Source: Rheinheimera faecalis
GTDB lineage: Bacteria > Pseudomonadota > Gammaproteobacteria > Enterobacterales > Alteromonadaceae
Reading direction: 5' to 3'
Length of the DNA: 64,000 bases
NCBI RefSeq assembly: GCF_021290965.1
Contig: NZ_JAJOYT010000001.1
Span: 1-64,000 of the forward strand
Made by a program: the position numbers and the translations under genes. This document shows, piece after piece, positions 27,537 to 36,884 of this stretch (positions are counted from its first letter, which is position 1; each line of letters starts with the position of its first letter). The notes under the pieces were generated by a model. That model had not been told where the DNA came from, did no database searches, and saw only the letters and a program-made list of their open reading frames with translations.

Positions 27537-28415
27537 ATGATTGATTTAAAACTGCTGCGTACCTTACAGGCGTTGCAACAGACCGGCACTTTGGTGGCCG
27601 CCGCTGATCAGTTGTGTCTGACTCAGTCGGCTTTATCTCATCAACTCAAAGAAGCCGAGTCTTATCTGGGCGCTGCACTTTATCTGCGTAAAAGCCAGCC
27701 GGTTTCTTTTAGCGCTCAAGGTCAACTGTTATTGGAATTAGCAGCACAAGTTCTGCCTTTAGTAGCGCAGGCTGAGGCACAGCTTAAAGGTAAAACCTTA
27801 AGCCGAATTCGACTGGCCGTGGAATGCCATGCCTGTTTTCACTGGTTAATGCCTGCCGTCAAAGCTTTTGGGTTACTGCAAAATGACTGCCCGGTCGAGT
27901 TTTCTGCAGAGATTGAACACAACGCTTTGGATGCTTTGTTAAGTGATGAACTGGATTTGGTGCTGACCACAGATAAGCGTGAGCTGGCAGGCTGTTTTTT
28001 CGAGGCATTATTTGAGATGGAGTTATGCCTGGGAGTAAGCATGGATCATCCATTGGTGCAGCAGCCATTTATCCAGGCACAACAACTGAAGCAGGAGGTT
28101 TTGTTAGGTTATCCATTGCCTTTGGATCGGCAGGATTTATACCGTTATGTGTTGGCACCACAAGGCTTGGATGCCAAATTCAGAGCTGTGGCGCAAAGCA
28201 GCCAGATTTTGCAGTTGATTGCTGCGGGGCAGGGCGTTGCTTTGTTACCACGTTGGTTGATGGAGCCTTATAGAGCGCAGGGCCTGCTGGCGGTTATTCC
28301 TGTAGGAGAACAAGGTTTATTCAGAACTATGTATGCAGCCTGTCGACAGGGGCAGCAAGAGACTAACCCGCTGCGACAGTTGTTAGAGCAAATAAGCCTG
28401 CATCAGCCTTCGTAA
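27537..28415 (+). CDS. metR: Transcriptional regulator MetR (LysR family)
   Basis: Homocysteine-responsive activator of metE, metH and related genes. The 292-residue LysR protein follows E. coli MetR closely: [58 protein letters not shown] and [10 protein letters not shown]. It is shorter than the enteric protein (317) at the C-terminus. GAGGGGAG lies just before the ATG, a very strong ribosome binding site. Upstream met boxes indicate MetJ control, as in enterics. Its usual neighbour metE is absent here, and queC converges with a 13-base overlap. Confidence 0.93.
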   Translation: MIDLKLLRTLQALQQTGTLVAAADQLCLTQSALSHQLKEAESYLGAALYLRKSQPVSFSAQGQLLLELAAQVLPLVAQAEAQLKGKTLSRIRLAVECHACFHWLMPAVKAFGLLQNDCPVEFSAEIEHNALDALLSDELDLVLTTDKRELAGCFFEALFEMELCLGVSMDHPLVQQPFIQAQQLKQEVLLGYPLPLDRQDLYRYVLAPQGLDAKFRAVAQSSQILQLIAAGQGVALLPRWLMEPYRAQGLLAVIPVGEQGLFRTMYAACRQGQQETNPLRQLLEQISLHQPS

Positions 28416-29080
28416 ATTAACGGGTCTGTCGCGTTATTTAGCTCAAAAGCTTCCAGTCGTTCCTGACAAGAGCCACATTTACCACAGGCTTTTTCACGGC
28501 CGTTGTAGCAGGTCCAGGTTTTGCTGTAATCCAGCCCCATGGCTAAACCATCGCGCAAAATCTCAATTTTGGTTTGGCTTAAATAAGGGCTGACGATATC
28601 GACTGGCTCGTAGTTAGCCACCTGACAAACTTCATTCATTTTATGCACAAAATCAGGACGGCAATCCGGATAAATAAAATGATCACCAGAGTGAGCGCCG
28701 TAATACACAGCGCGAGCATTGAGGGATACGGCATAACCTACTGCTAGTGATAACAAGATCATATTGCGGTTTGGTACCACGGTCGATTTCATCGTATCAG
28801 CAGCGTAATGACCCTCAGGGATTTGAATATCTTCATGGGTGCTGTCCGGCGCCATCAGGCTGGACCCTGCCAGTAACTGATTAATCGCAGAAATATCCAC
28901 CACTTTATGCGGCACGCCTAATTCTTCACAGACGCTCTTGGCGCAGACCAATTCTTTGACATGGCGCTGACCATAGTTAAAAGACAGGGCATAGACTTCA
29001 TGACCATCGGCAATGGCTTTATGCAACACGGTAAATGAATCCATACCGCCGGAATAGATCACAACAACTTTTTGCGGCAT
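28403..29080 (-). CDS. queC: 7-cyano-7-deazaguanine synthase
   Basis: Converts 7-carboxy-7-deazaguanine to preQ0 using ATP and ammonia, in queuosine tRNA modification. The 225-residue protein has the PP-loop SGGMDS (10-15) and the C-terminal zinc site in [19 protein letters not shown] (four Cys). Its 3' end overlaps the metR 3' end by 13 bases (convergent). The start faces queE across fewer than 90 bases, so the two pathway genes share a divergent control region. Confidence 0.96.
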   Translation of the reverse strand: MPQKVVVIYSGGMDSFTVLHKAIADGHEVYALSFNYGQRHVKELVCAKSVCEELGVPHKVVDISAINQLLAGSSLMAPDSTHEDIQIPEGHYAADTMKSTVVPNRNMILLSLAVGYAVSLNARAVYYGAHSGDHFIYPDCRPDFVHKMNEVCQVANYEPVDIVSPYLSQTKIEILRDGLAMGLDYSKTWTCYNGREKACGKCGSCQERLEAFELNNATDPLIYEG

Positions 29081-29167
29081 CTGTCAGGCTCTCTCGCTAT
29101 AATAGGCAAAATTTCGGGCGCGCATTGTACTGTATCTGAGCCTGTAGCTAAAGGAAAACCCCATAAA

Positions 29168-29833
29168 GTGTATAAAGTAAACGAGATTTTCGAGACCATT
29201 CAGGGTGAAGGCAGTTACACCGGCACTCCTGCTATTTTTCTGCGTTTACAAGGATGTCCTGTAGGCTGCTCCTGGTGTGATACCAAACAGACCTGGGAAA
29301 TAGACCCGGAGCTGCAATTAAGCCCCGCTGCCATTTTAGAGAAAAAAGCCGATTCGGATCACTGGTGCAGCTTATCATCCGCCGAAGTAGTGCAGCTCTT
29401 TACCGACAAAGGCTACCGCGCTAAACATGTGGTGATCACGGGCGGCGAGCCTTGTATGTATGATTTACGACCTTTGTGTGAGTTGTTGCATCAACGTGGT
29501 TTTTCTACGCAAATTGAAACCAGCGGTACTTTTGACATTCTGGCACCTGACAGCACCTGGGTAACTGTCTCCCCTAAAGTAAATATGAAAGGGGGCTACG
29601 AAGTGCTGCGCACTGCACTGGAGCGTGCGAATGAAATTAAGCACCCTGTGGCCATGGAGAAGCATATCGACGAGCTGCTGGAGCTGCTACAAGGCCTGGA
29701 TTTAACCAACACACTAGTGTACTTGCAGCCGATCAGTCAGAAAGCCAAAGCCACTCAGTTGGCTATTGAATTTTGTAAACAATACAACTGGCGTTTAAGT
29801 GTGCAGGTACACAAATATCTTGGCATTAATTAA
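29168..29833 (+). CDS. queE: 7-carboxy-7-deazaguanine synthase (radical SAM)
   Basis: Rearranges 6-carboxy-tetrahydropterin to 7-carboxy-7-deazaguanine, the step before QueC. The [4Fe-4S] motif is CPVGCSWC, followed by DTKQTWE. HVVITGGEP and ETSGTF are typical of QueE. The open frame extends to an ATG at 29072, but that lies inside divergent queC. The GTG at 29168 (VYKVNEIFETIQGEG) aligns with the E. coli N-terminus and gives 221 residues (223 in E. coli), with AAGGA upstream. The exact start is uncertain by a few codons. Confidence 0.93.
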   Translation: MYKVNEIFETIQGEGSYTGTPAIFLRLQGCPVGCSWCDTKQTWEIDPELQLSPAAILEKKADSDHWCSLSSAEVVQLFTDKGYRAKHVVITGGEPCMYDLRPLCELLHQRGFSTQIETSGTFDILAPDSTWVTVSPKVNMKGGYEVLRTALERANEIKHPVAMEKHIDELLELLQGLDLTNTLVYLQPISQKAKATQLAIEFCKQYNWRLSVQVHKYLGIN

Positions 29834-29837
29834 TCAC

Positions 29838-30428
29838 TCAGCTGATTTCTTCCAGACTGTCCTCCAGCCAGAGCTCTAAATCTCTGGCTGTTTCATCTAA
29901 ATCCTGCTTTAACCACTGGCGTTTCAAGTGGGGCGTCAGTGGCAGCAGTTCCATCCAGCGTGACACTAACCAGCATAAATTCTGATGTTCAGGTTCAGGG
30001 TAAAGACTTGCCAACTCCGGATATTGCTTAAACACCAGCTGTAGTTTGTGCCAGAGTTGGTGTTGTTCTGCATTGGTGTTTTTAGCCGTCCAGAATGGCA
30101 AAGGTGACAGTTCTGCCACATGCAGCTGGTCCTGTTCCTGCCATCTTTTCGTGATTTGATGACGTCCTAATCCTTCGACCGTAATACCCAACAAACCATC
30201 AGGCAATTGCTCAAAATCTACAATAGAAACCAGCGTCACTTCGGGGCAAATCCGGTCTGCATGCTGCTGACTAACCAGCGGGTTGAGACTTGCCATTGCA
30301 AAAGGGCGTACACCGCTGCTGGCTTCTTTCATCAGCCTTAAATAACGTGGTTCAAATAAACGCAAACGCATTCTGCCTTGAGGCAGTAGCAGGGTGTTCA
30401 GTGGGAATAAAGCTATTGTTGGATTCAT
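29838..30428 (-). CDS. Lon N-terminal-domain (PUA-like) protein
   Basis: A 196-residue protein with only the substrate-recognition domain of Lon protease (IALFPLNTLLLPQGRMRLRLFEPRYLRL at the N-terminus, FAMASLN near 43) and no ATPase or protease domain. Stand-alone Lon-N proteins are widespread and their function is unclear. The C-terminal 60 residues are helical and acidic. It converges with queE, with four bases between the stops. It lies 55 bases beyond the DUF2069 gene on the same strand, so it may be the operon's last gene. Confidence 0.88.
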   Translation of the reverse strand: MNPTIALFPLNTLLLPQGRMRLRLFEPRYLRLMKEASSGVRPFAMASLNPLVSQQHADRICPEVTLVSIVDFEQLPDGLLGITVEGLGRHQITKRWQEQDQLHVAELSPLPFWTAKNTNAEQHQLWHKLQLVFKQYPELASLYPEPEHQNLCWLVSRWMELLPLTPHLKRQWLKQDLDETARDLELWLEDSLEEIS

Positions 30429-30483
30429 AACCGCATGTCGTTAACTACTCTGCGGTTATGTACGCAACCAGCGGGGCTTTAGA

Positions 30484-30912
30484 TTAGTCTTTGGCTGTTC
30501 TTATTGGATCATCTTTCAGTTTAGGTATTTTTAAACCCAGTTCCTTGCCTCTGTTGCGGGCATAGTAAGTACAGCCAACAAACATCAGGACAGAAAACAG
30601 CAGTTCGAGCAGGGCCAGCAAAAACTCTGTACCTGAACTGACCCATAAATGCGTCAGGCTGTGGATCATATACAGCATGACTATAAAGTTAGCCCAGGCA
30701 AAGGTATAAGCTTTGCCTGTGATCATGCCCCAGAGCGGGAACCACAAAGGCGTCCACAGCAAGGCAAGCAGAACCTTAGCGCTGCCCAGTTCTGGTGGTG
30801 CTAACCATAAAACCCAGACAGGGATCAGCATAAAAAGACCAGCAAAACCAATACGGCCAAGCCACAGATAAAGGCGGGTAGAAGGAGCCATAGCTATAGA
30901 TCTATCGTTCAT
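30484..30912 (-). CDS. DUF2069 inner-membrane protein
   Basis: A 142-residue protein with about four TM segments (GFAGLFMLIPVWVLWL, VLLALLWTPLWFPLWG, FANFIVMLYMIHSL-like, FLLALLELLFSVLMFVGC) and a short charged tail. It matches the DUF2069 family, found almost always beside wrbA. Its start overlaps the wrbA stop by four bases (ATGA). The function is unknown. Confidence 0.88.
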   Translation of the reverse strand: MNDRSIAMAPSTRLYLWLGRIGFAGLFMLIPVWVLWLAPPELGSAKVLLALLWTPLWFPLWGMITGKAYTFAWANFIVMLYMIHSLTHLWVSSGTEFLLALLELLFSVLMFVGCTYYARNRGKELGLKIPKLKDDPIRTAKD

Positions 30913-31496
30913 AAGGTACTGAATCCGGAAGTTTTTAAGGCGATAGCTGCTAAAGCTAAACGTTTACCAAATTGAATAGCCAATTGATGTTCATCTTTAC
31001 TCAAATTGCTTGCACCTGATAAGCCACTGACATGACTTGGGCCATAAGGTGTGCCGCCAGTTTGGGTATGATGCAGTTCGGGTTCCAGATAGGGCAAGCC
31101 AATCACCAGCATACCGTGGTGCAATAAAGGCAACATCATACTGAGTAAATTGGCTTCGTTACCGCCATGCATACTGCCGGAAGAGGTGAAAACACCAGCA
31201 GGTTTGTCCATTAACGCGCCTTTAAGCCAGAGGCTACTGGTGTTATCCCAAAAGGCTTTCAGTGGTGCTGCCATATTGCCAAAACGCACCGGACTACCAA
31301 AGGCAAAACCATCAGCTTCGAGCAAGTCTTGTTCCGTTACATGCGGATGTATACCGACGGCAGATCCATCCAAAGCTGGCACTGTACGTAGCATCACTTC
31401 AGCACCGGCCTGCTGGGCACCTATAGCAATTTTTTCAGCTAAAGCGGCAACAGAGCCATGACGGGAATAATACAAAATTAATAACTGAACACTCAT
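30909..31496 (-). CDS. wrbA: NAD(P)H:quinone oxidoreductase WrbA family
   Basis: A flavodoxin-like FMN enzyme that reduces quinones by two electrons, protecting against redox cycling. The 195-residue protein shows the FMN phosphate loop (ILYYSRHGSVAALA), FGSPVRFGNMAAPLKAFWD near 80-98 and FTSSGSMHGG near 118. It overlaps arsC upstream and DUF2069 downstream by four bases each, so translation is coupled. Confidence 0.93.
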   Translation of the reverse strand: MSVQLLILYYSRHGSVAALAEKIAIGAQQAGAEVMLRTVPALDGSAVGIHPHVTEQDLLEADGFAFGSPVRFGNMAAPLKAFWDNTSSLWLKGALMDKPAGVFTSSGSMHGGNEANLLSMMLPLLHHGMLVIGLPYLEPELHHTQTGGTPYGPSHVSGLSGASNLSKDEHQLAIQFGKRLALAAIALKTSGFSTL

Positions 31497-31840
31497 GCAA
31501 GCAATGCCAGCATTTTATCGGCAGGACGAGCTATCACAGCTTTGTTTCCCACCTGAAGCACAGGCCGTTCCATCAGTTTCGGATGAAGCAGCATAGCTTC
31601 AATCAACTGCTGTTCAGACAACACAGGATTAGCTAAATCTAAGGCCTTGTATTCATCTTCTTTACTGCGTAATAAATCACGGGCAGGCAGTTGTAGCGCT
31701 TTGAGTAAAGCTGTCAATTCAGCTACAGACAAAGGCTGATCCAGGTAATAACGTACAGTAAAAGCCTTGCCGCTTTGCTCCAAGAGGGCCAAAGCTTCCC
31801 GGCTTTTAGAGCAACGGTTGTTGTGATAAAGCGTAATCAT
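31493..31840 (-). CDS. arsC: ArsC-family glutaredoxin-dependent arsenate reductase
   Basis: A 115-residue ArsC/Spx-fold protein with the active Cys10 in HNNRCSKSREAL. The family ending ERPVLQVGNKAVIARP lies near 90-105. Its size matches the short 'YfgD-type' ArsC next to bepA in enterics. No ars operon (arsR, arsB) is nearby, so the housekeeping YfgD-like role is as likely as arsenate resistance. It is co-transcribed with bepA (20-base gap) and wrbA (ATGA overlap). Confidence 0.9.
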   Translation of the reverse strand: MITLYHNNRCSKSREALALLEQSGKAFTVRYYLDQPLSVAELTALLKALQLPARDLLRSKEDEYKALDLANPVLSEQQLIEAMLLHPKLMERPVLQVGNKAVIARPADKMLALLA

Positions 31841-31860
31841 AAATTAACAGTGCCTTGATG

Positions 31861-33318
31861 TTACAAACGTTTCAGACGGTTTAACTCGGTTTGCCATTGT
31901 TTTTTCTTGGCCTCAATCCGTCTGTTTTCTAAGGTGTTATTTTTCCCCAGATGATTTAACGCCTCGTTTAAATCATCAATGGCTTTAGGGTAGATAGCCA
32001 TTTGATAATATAAATCAGCTCTGGCTTCGTAATAGCGGGCGTAGTCTTCCATCGCTTTATAAGTATCAGCCAGCATTTCATAAGCCAGGAAAATATCATT
32101 TTTGAAATAAAGTAAGTTTCTCAGTAAATGCACAGCTAATCGATGCGCTTTACCCTGAATAGCCGCATTGGCATAGTTCAGCGTGATCACCTGATTATTG
32201 GGTTTTAGTAAGTACTGCTGCTCCAGCATGGTCATGGCTTGCTCAGCTTTGCCTTGGGCCAGCAGAATATCTGTGTAAGCGTCTATATAAAATAAGTTAT
32301 CTGGTTCTTGCTGGCGCAGCTTACTGATAATTTGCTCAGCTTTGTCGATTTGTTTGTCATCAAAATAGGTCAACGCCAAACCATACTGATTGGCTTTGGT
32401 ATTGCCGCCAGGTTCAGATAGTTTACGTAAAAAGTAACTCTGAGCGTCTTTGGTCTGGTAATGATAACGCGCCATCACCCGGGCTTTGATCAGGGTGTAA
32501 TCCTGGCTGTCCGCGACAAAACGTTTAGGAAATTGTTCTGCTCTTAAACGTGAATCTGCAACCCGGGATTGTGACAAAGGGTGAGTGTACAAAAAGGCCA
32601 GCTGGGTATTGGCAAAACGGCTTTTTTCCGCCAGCTTGTTAAAAAACTCTGGCACAGCATAAGGGTTATAACCCGCATCTGCCATCAGCTGAATACCAAT
32701 GCGGTCGGCTTCCTGTTCGTTACTGCGGGTAAAGTTAATCGCACTTTGTTGTGCCAGTCCCTGCGAGGCCATAATACCAGCCATACCCGCTTCCGGATTC
32801 ACTGTTGCCAGTAATATAGAACCCAGGATCCCAGCCAGAGTTAAAGGGCCGTTTTCAGAGCGGGCTTCGACAGAACGGGCAATGTGACGTTGGGTCACGT
32901 GAGAGATTTCGTGCGCTATGACAGAGGCAAATTCACTTTCGCTGTCTGACACCGCCAAAGTGCCGGTGTGGGAGACAATGTTGCCACCCAAGGTCGCGAA
33001 AGCGTTGATGTTTTTATCATTGACCCAATAAAAGCGGAATGGAAATTTAACATCCTGAGCTTTAGCCACCATCTGGTTGCCCATAGAATTCAGGTATTCA
33101 TCCATCAGAGGGTCGTACACCATAGGCAACTGGCCTTTAGTTTGACGCATCATCACGTCGCCCAGTTGCTTCTCTTTATCCGGCGTTAAGGTTGAAAAGG
33201 CATTGCCACCTATATCAGGTAACGCATTATTGGCCAGAACTGAGGCAGAGCTCAGAGCCAGACATATACTGAACAGGCTCAGTTTAATGAGTTGTGTTTT
33301 TACTGCAAATTGCTTCAT
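31861..33318 (-). CDS. bepA: Beta-barrel assembly-enhancing protease BepA (M48, TPR)
   Basis: A periplasmic metalloprotease and chaperone that matures LptD and degrades stalled outer-membrane proteins. The 485-residue protein has a signal peptide ending near residue 29 (SSASVLA). The M48 domain carries zinc ligands His136, Glu137 and His140 in HEISH, and EQEADRIG as the third-ligand region. C-terminal TPR repeats occupy about 300-450. The length matches E. coli BepA (487). It heads the operon bepA-arsC-wrbA-DUF2069. A possible small ORF ends directly at its start codon. Confidence 0.95.
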   Translation of the reverse strand: MKQFAVKTQLIKLSLFSICLALSSASVLANNALPDIGGNAFSTLTPDKEKQLGDVMMRQTKGQLPMVYDPLMDEYLNSMGNQMVAKAQDVKFPFRFYWVNDKNINAFATLGGNIVSHTGTLAVSDSESEFASVIAHEISHVTQRHIARSVEARSENGPLTLAGILGSILLATVNPEAGMAGIMASQGLAQQSAINFTRSNEQEADRIGIQLMADAGYNPYAVPEFFNKLAEKSRFANTQLAFLYTHPLSQSRVADSRLRAEQFPKRFVADSQDYTLIKARVMARYHYQTKDAQSYFLRKLSEPGGNTKANQYGLALTYFDDKQIDKAEQIISKLRQQEPDNLFYIDAYTDILLAQGKAEQAMTMLEQQYLLKPNNQVITLNYANAAIQGKAHRLAVHLLRNLLYFKNDIFLAYEMLADTYKAMEDYARYYEARADLYYQMAIYPKAIDDLNEALNHLGKNNTLENRRIEAKKKQWQTELNRLKRL

Positions 33319-33432
33319 TTATTTTTTGAACTCAGTCATACCGGCTTTAAACACGGGCAATTTTAATTCACTTGGTCCGCTTACCCCAGCTTTTTTTGAT
33401 AAATCTGCAACAGTAGCAATCAGATACAACAT
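33319..33432 (-). CDS. Possible 37-aa small ORF directly upstream of bepA
   Basis: A frame from ATG 33432 to a TAA that directly abuts the bepA ATG (TAAATG). The peptide (MLYLIATVADLSKK ... FKAGMTEFKK) has codon use like neighbouring genes. The frame stays open a further 19 codons upstream, with a TTG alternative. No strong ribosome binding site is visible. It could be a real small protein translationally coupled to bepA, or a degenerate gene end. The remainder of this 301-base gap shows only the hairpin at 33581. Confidence 0.3.
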   Translation of the reverse strand: MLYLIATVADLSKKAGVSGPSELKLPVFKAGMTEFKK

Positions 33433-33580
33433 CTTCAGGTTGTACTGTTGAGTTTTCCAAGCAAGAATAAAACAGAGTGTACAGTGGTTCAGTTAATTGT
33501 TGTTAAGCCACTGATTAATTTCAGTGTCTTTGGCAAAATAAAACGGATGAAGTTCAACCTGATCTACTTTTTAGCAGAAG

Positions 33581-33612
33581 ACAGGGTGTATTGCCGGAGC
33601 AATACACCCTGT
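33581..33612 (-). terminator. Perfect 14-bp hairpin after the TonB receptor gene
   Basis: ACAGGGTGTATTGC and its exact complement enclose a 4-base loop, eight bases past the receptor stop codon. No T-run follows on the minus strand, so it is either a weak terminator or an mRNA 3'-end stabiliser. Confidence 0.55.
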
Positions 33613-33619
33613 TAAAGAG

Positions 33620-35650
33620 TTAAAAACTCAGGCTAAGTCCTACAGAAACTGAACGCGGCAGTGCAGGTTCAAAAGCTCTACCGTTGGCCTGATTCACCAC
33701 CACAGCTCCCACATAGTTTTTATCGGTCAGGTTATCCACACCCAGCCAGTAACGCAGTTGCGTATCGGACCGCGTTGACTCTGCAACCAGCTTCAGGTGA
33801 TAGACAGTAGCTGAAGGTGCATATAGTTGGTTTTGATCGCTGGTCGCTATTTTGCTGCGATACAGAGTGTCCAACTGAAGCATCCATTCTGAGCTTTGCA
33901 AAGGCATCCAGCTGATTTGCCATTGAGCCTGTTGTTTGGCCACACCAGGGAGTAACTTGCCATCAAGATCGCCCTCTGTAAAACGGGCATTGAGCTGAGT
34001 GAGTGTCCATTGATGTTGCCAGGATGCAGAGGCAAACCATAAGGCTGACAGCTCAGCACCTGTGCGCTTTGTTTGACTGGCATTACGATAACTGGTGCGA
34101 CCGCCAAGGGATTGATCCACCACTAACTCATTTTCACTTTCGATCAAAAACACAGCCAGGCTGGAGCGCCAGTTATTTAGCTGCCATTTATTACCCAGCT
34201 CCCATTGCTGGTTGGTACTCTCTTTTAATCCCAGATTCAGGCCATCGCCGTTGCTTTGGTAGGCCATCTCGGTAAAGGTTGGGGTCTCAAAACCACGACC
34301 TGCACTGATATACCATGATAATTGGTCAGATTGGGCAAAGTTGAGCGCTAATGCGGCTGAGGTTTTCGCAAAAGAGGTGGAGCCGCTGTCGTCCGGGTTT
34401 TGTGCGGTGATGTAAAAATCAGTGACATCAAAATCCAGTTCAGAGTGACGGACACCACCACTTAATTGCCAGGCAGGGTCTAAATCCCAGACAAAACGGC
34501 TATATAAATCAGCAGACTGTACTTCGCCTTCTTCATCGCGGCGTAAATCCCCCTGAACGCCCTGATTGTTGACATAACCGCGGCGCTCATCGGTACTTTG
34601 TTCAAGCGCACCACCTAAGCTCAGGCGAAGCTGCTCGAATTGCCAGCTGTAGGATGCGTCCAGGCCCTGATAAGGCCGGTTTAAATCAACCACACCACCA
34701 GCGGAGGTAGGGGCTATCCCATCAAAGCCTAAATACTGCCCTACATCACGTTGACCAAACCAGGCCGCCAGACGCCAGCTTTGATCCGCAAGTTGCTGTG
34801 ACAGGTTCATGCTCCATTGTTGTTGTTTGGTAAATTTACGGGTATCAAAAGTGAAAGCATTGGCTGCGGTCTGACGTGGAGCAGCCTGCCACTCCTGTGC
34901 TGTTAAACCCAATGGGTCTTGCAGCAGTGGATCATAAGACCAGTCGTAGCGCAGTTGCAGCTTCAGATCGTTCTCAAAAGCACTTTGCCACAACCACTGC
35001 GCTTGTTGTTTTTTTGCATCACTATGAGAGCGCTGGCTTTGTAATTCTGCGTTTTTCAGGCTAATTGAGGTCGCATGATTGCCTTTGACCATAGCTGCCG
35101 AGAGCAGTTGCTGGCGGGCAAACTGACTGTGACTGAGTTGCACTGAGGCTGAATTTTCTGTTGGCCAACGGCTTTGCAGCGCCACTACGCCGCCCGCTGC
35201 GTTGCCATACAATACAGCAAGTGGGCCTGTCAGCACTTCAACAGAGGCCAGTTGATCCAATAACACCGAACTGAATTGGCCCTGACCATCCGGACTGGAC
35301 AGCGGAATACCATCCTGTAACAAGCGAATGCCACGAATGCCAAAACTGCTGCGACTGCCAAAACCACGTGCGCTTAAGCGACTGTCCTGGGCGTAGTTGG
35401 CTCTGCTGTCGGCCTGAATACCCGGAATGTGCTGCAATAAACTGGCGGCATCTATCTGCAAGGGCTGTTGATCAAAACTTTTGCGAAAGCTGCTGGCAGC
35501 GCTACCTAACCAGGGGGATTGTTGACCCTGAGCTGTGATCACTATGATTTCGTCCGGGATTTCATCTGGACTGGCGTTTTCTTCTGCGATAACAGCCGCA
35601 GAAAAAAAACTGAGCGCTAAAGCGCTCAGTTTAAAAGGTAAATAATTCAT
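33620..35650 (-). CDS. pqqU: TonB-dependent outer-membrane receptor, PqqU (YncD)-like
   Basis: A 676-residue TonB-dependent transporter: signal peptide (ends near VIAEE), a TonB-box-like EIIVITA, a plug domain, and a 22-strand barrel ending in Phe (SVGLSLSF). Several stretches follow E. coli PqqU/YncD closely: NYAQDSRLSARGFGSRS, FGIRGIRLLQDGIP, AGRGFETPTF, LGLKESTNQ, VDQSLGGRTSYRNA and LTDKNYVGAVVVN. PqqU imports the cofactor PQQ. It lies 16 bases after a gene for a PQQ-type sugar dehydrogenase on the same strand, which strongly supports that substrate. The ATG at 35650 starts the signal peptide. The frame's opening at 35701 lies inside the previous gene. Confidence 0.88.
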   Translation of the reverse strand: MNYLPFKLSALALSFFSAAVIAEENASPDEIPDEIIVITAQGQQSPWLGSAASSFRKSFDQQPLQIDAASLLQHIPGIQADSRANYAQDSRLSARGFGSRSSFGIRGIRLLQDGIPLSSPDGQGQFSSVLLDQLASVEVLTGPLAVLYGNAAGGVVALQSRWPTENSASVQLSHSQFARQQLLSAAMVKGNHATSISLKNAELQSQRSHSDAKKQQAQWLWQSAFENDLKLQLRYDWSYDPLLQDPLGLTAQEWQAAPRQTAANAFTFDTRKFTKQQQWSMNLSQQLADQSWRLAAWFGQRDVGQYLGFDGIAPTSAGGVVDLNRPYQGLDASYSWQFEQLRLSLGGALEQSTDERRGYVNNQGVQGDLRRDEEGEVQSADLYSRFVWDLDPAWQLSGGVRHSELDFDVTDFYITAQNPDDSGSTSFAKTSAALALNFAQSDQLSWYISAGRGFETPTFTEMAYQSNGDGLNLGLKESTNQQWELGNKWQLNNWRSSLAVFLIESENELVVDQSLGGRTSYRNASQTKRTGAELSALWFASASWQHQWTLTQLNARFTEGDLDGKLLPGVAKQQAQWQISWMPLQSSEWMLQLDTLYRSKIATSDQNQLYAPSATVYHLKLVAESTRSDTQLRYWLGVDNLTDKNYVGAVVVNQANGRAFEPALPRSVSVGLSLSF

Positions 35651-35666
35651 CTGAAGAAGATACTCT

Positions 35667-36779
35667 TTATTGTGGTGATAAACGTAATAACTTACCGTCA
35701 TCTTCGTCAGTCAGCAGATAGACTGAGCCATCAGGGCCGGCCTGCACATCACGGATACGGGCACCAATGCGGATACGCTCTTCGTGGCTGACTTTATCGC
35801 CAGTCAACTCCAAACGTACTAACTGCCCAAATTTTAAAGAGCCCACTAACAGATTGTTTTGCCAGCCATTGATTTGAGTGCCGGTATAAAAACTCATGCC
35901 ACTTGGAGCAATAGAAGGCACCCAATAATGCAGAGGCTGCTCTAAACCTGCTTTAGTTTTGTTACCTATCACACCGCCACCGTATTCTTCACCATAAGTA
36001 ATGACTGGCCAGCCATAGTTTTTACCCGCAGTGGCTATATTGATTTCATCGCCGCCCTGAGGGCCATGCTCATGAGTCCACAAAGCACCGGTTTGAGGAT
36101 GAATAGCAGCGCCTTGCAAGTTACGATGACCATAAGACCAAACGTCGGCTTTTGCATCTGTTTGTGCAGCAAAAGGATTACCTGCTGCAGCAGTACCATC
36201 TTTATTCACTTTCACCACTTTACCAAAGTGACCTGATAACTTCTGGGCATCATCGCGACGTGACCCCCGATCACCCAACGTAATAAACAATTCACCAGCA
36301 GGGTTAAACACCAGACGGCCACCATAATGGTAGTTGCTATCAATAGCTTCGGCCTGACGGAAAATCACTTTCACCTGTTTTAATGCCTGACCATCTAAGA
36401 TAGCGCTTGCCACTGCTGTGGCATTGATGCCACCGTCGCGGGGCTCACTGAAGCTGAAGTAAATGGTTTTATTTTTGGCAAAGTCCGGATCCAGTACCAG
36501 ACCTAATAAACCACCCTGACCTTGTGCATGCACTGCGGGAACACCCTGAATGGCTTCGCTTTTTTCACCGGTTTTGCTGATATAACGCAAAGAGCCAGCG
36601 CGCTCTGTCACCAGCAAAGAGCCGTCTGGTAAAAACTGCATGGCCCACGGATGATTTAATCCGGAAGAAAGCGTTTGCATGTCCAGCGTGGCTTTTTCGG
36701 TTTTTAACGATTCAGCCACCAGAGGCTGAGCCACCAGACCAAGGCCAACAATCAGGGTGAGCAGGGATAGTTTATGCAT
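35667..36779 (-). CDS. PQQ-dependent soluble aldose sugar dehydrogenase (YliI/Asd type)
   Basis: A periplasmic quinoprotein that oxidises aldose sugars to lactones. The 370-residue protein has a signal peptide (cleavage near AVA/ES, residues 20-23). The six-bladed GSDH propeller follows, with LNHPWAMQFLPDGSLLVTER, GQGGLLGLVLDP, YHYGGRLVF, LFITLGDRGSRRDDAQ and EHGPQGGDEIN, the PQQ/Ca-binding and catalytic His regions of E. coli Asd/YliI. The PqqU-like receptor gene follows. No PQQ biosynthesis genes are in the window. Confidence 0.93.
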   Translation of the reverse strand: MHKLSLLTLIVGLGLVAQPLVAESLKTEKATLDMQTLSSGLNHPWAMQFLPDGSLLVTERAGSLRYISKTGEKSEAIQGVPAVHAQGQGGLLGLVLDPDFAKNKTIYFSFSEPRDGGINATAVASAILDGQALKQVKVIFRQAEAIDSNYHYGGRLVFNPAGELFITLGDRGSRRDDAQKLSGHFGKVVKVNKDGTAAAGNPFAAQTDAKADVWSYGHRNLQGAAIHPQTGALWTHEHGPQGGDEINIATAGKNYGWPVITYGEEYGGGVIGNKTKAGLEQPLHYWVPSIAPSGMSFYTGTQINGWQNNLLVGSLKFGQLVRLELTGDKVSHEERIRIGARIRDVQAGPDGSVYLLTDEDDGKLLRLSPQ

Positions 36780-36884
36780 ACAACAGATCCTTTTTTGAGC
36801 GCAATAAAAAAACTGAGCATAATAGATACCATAAAAAAGTAGTGAAAATGCGGCTGGTATCCACTTTGTTGGGATTAATGGAGA

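Noticed and set aside
31493-31840. arsC as evidence of an arsenic-resistance island
   Set aside because: It sits in the housekeeping bepA-arsC-wrbA-DUF2069 operon with no arsR, arsB or acr3.
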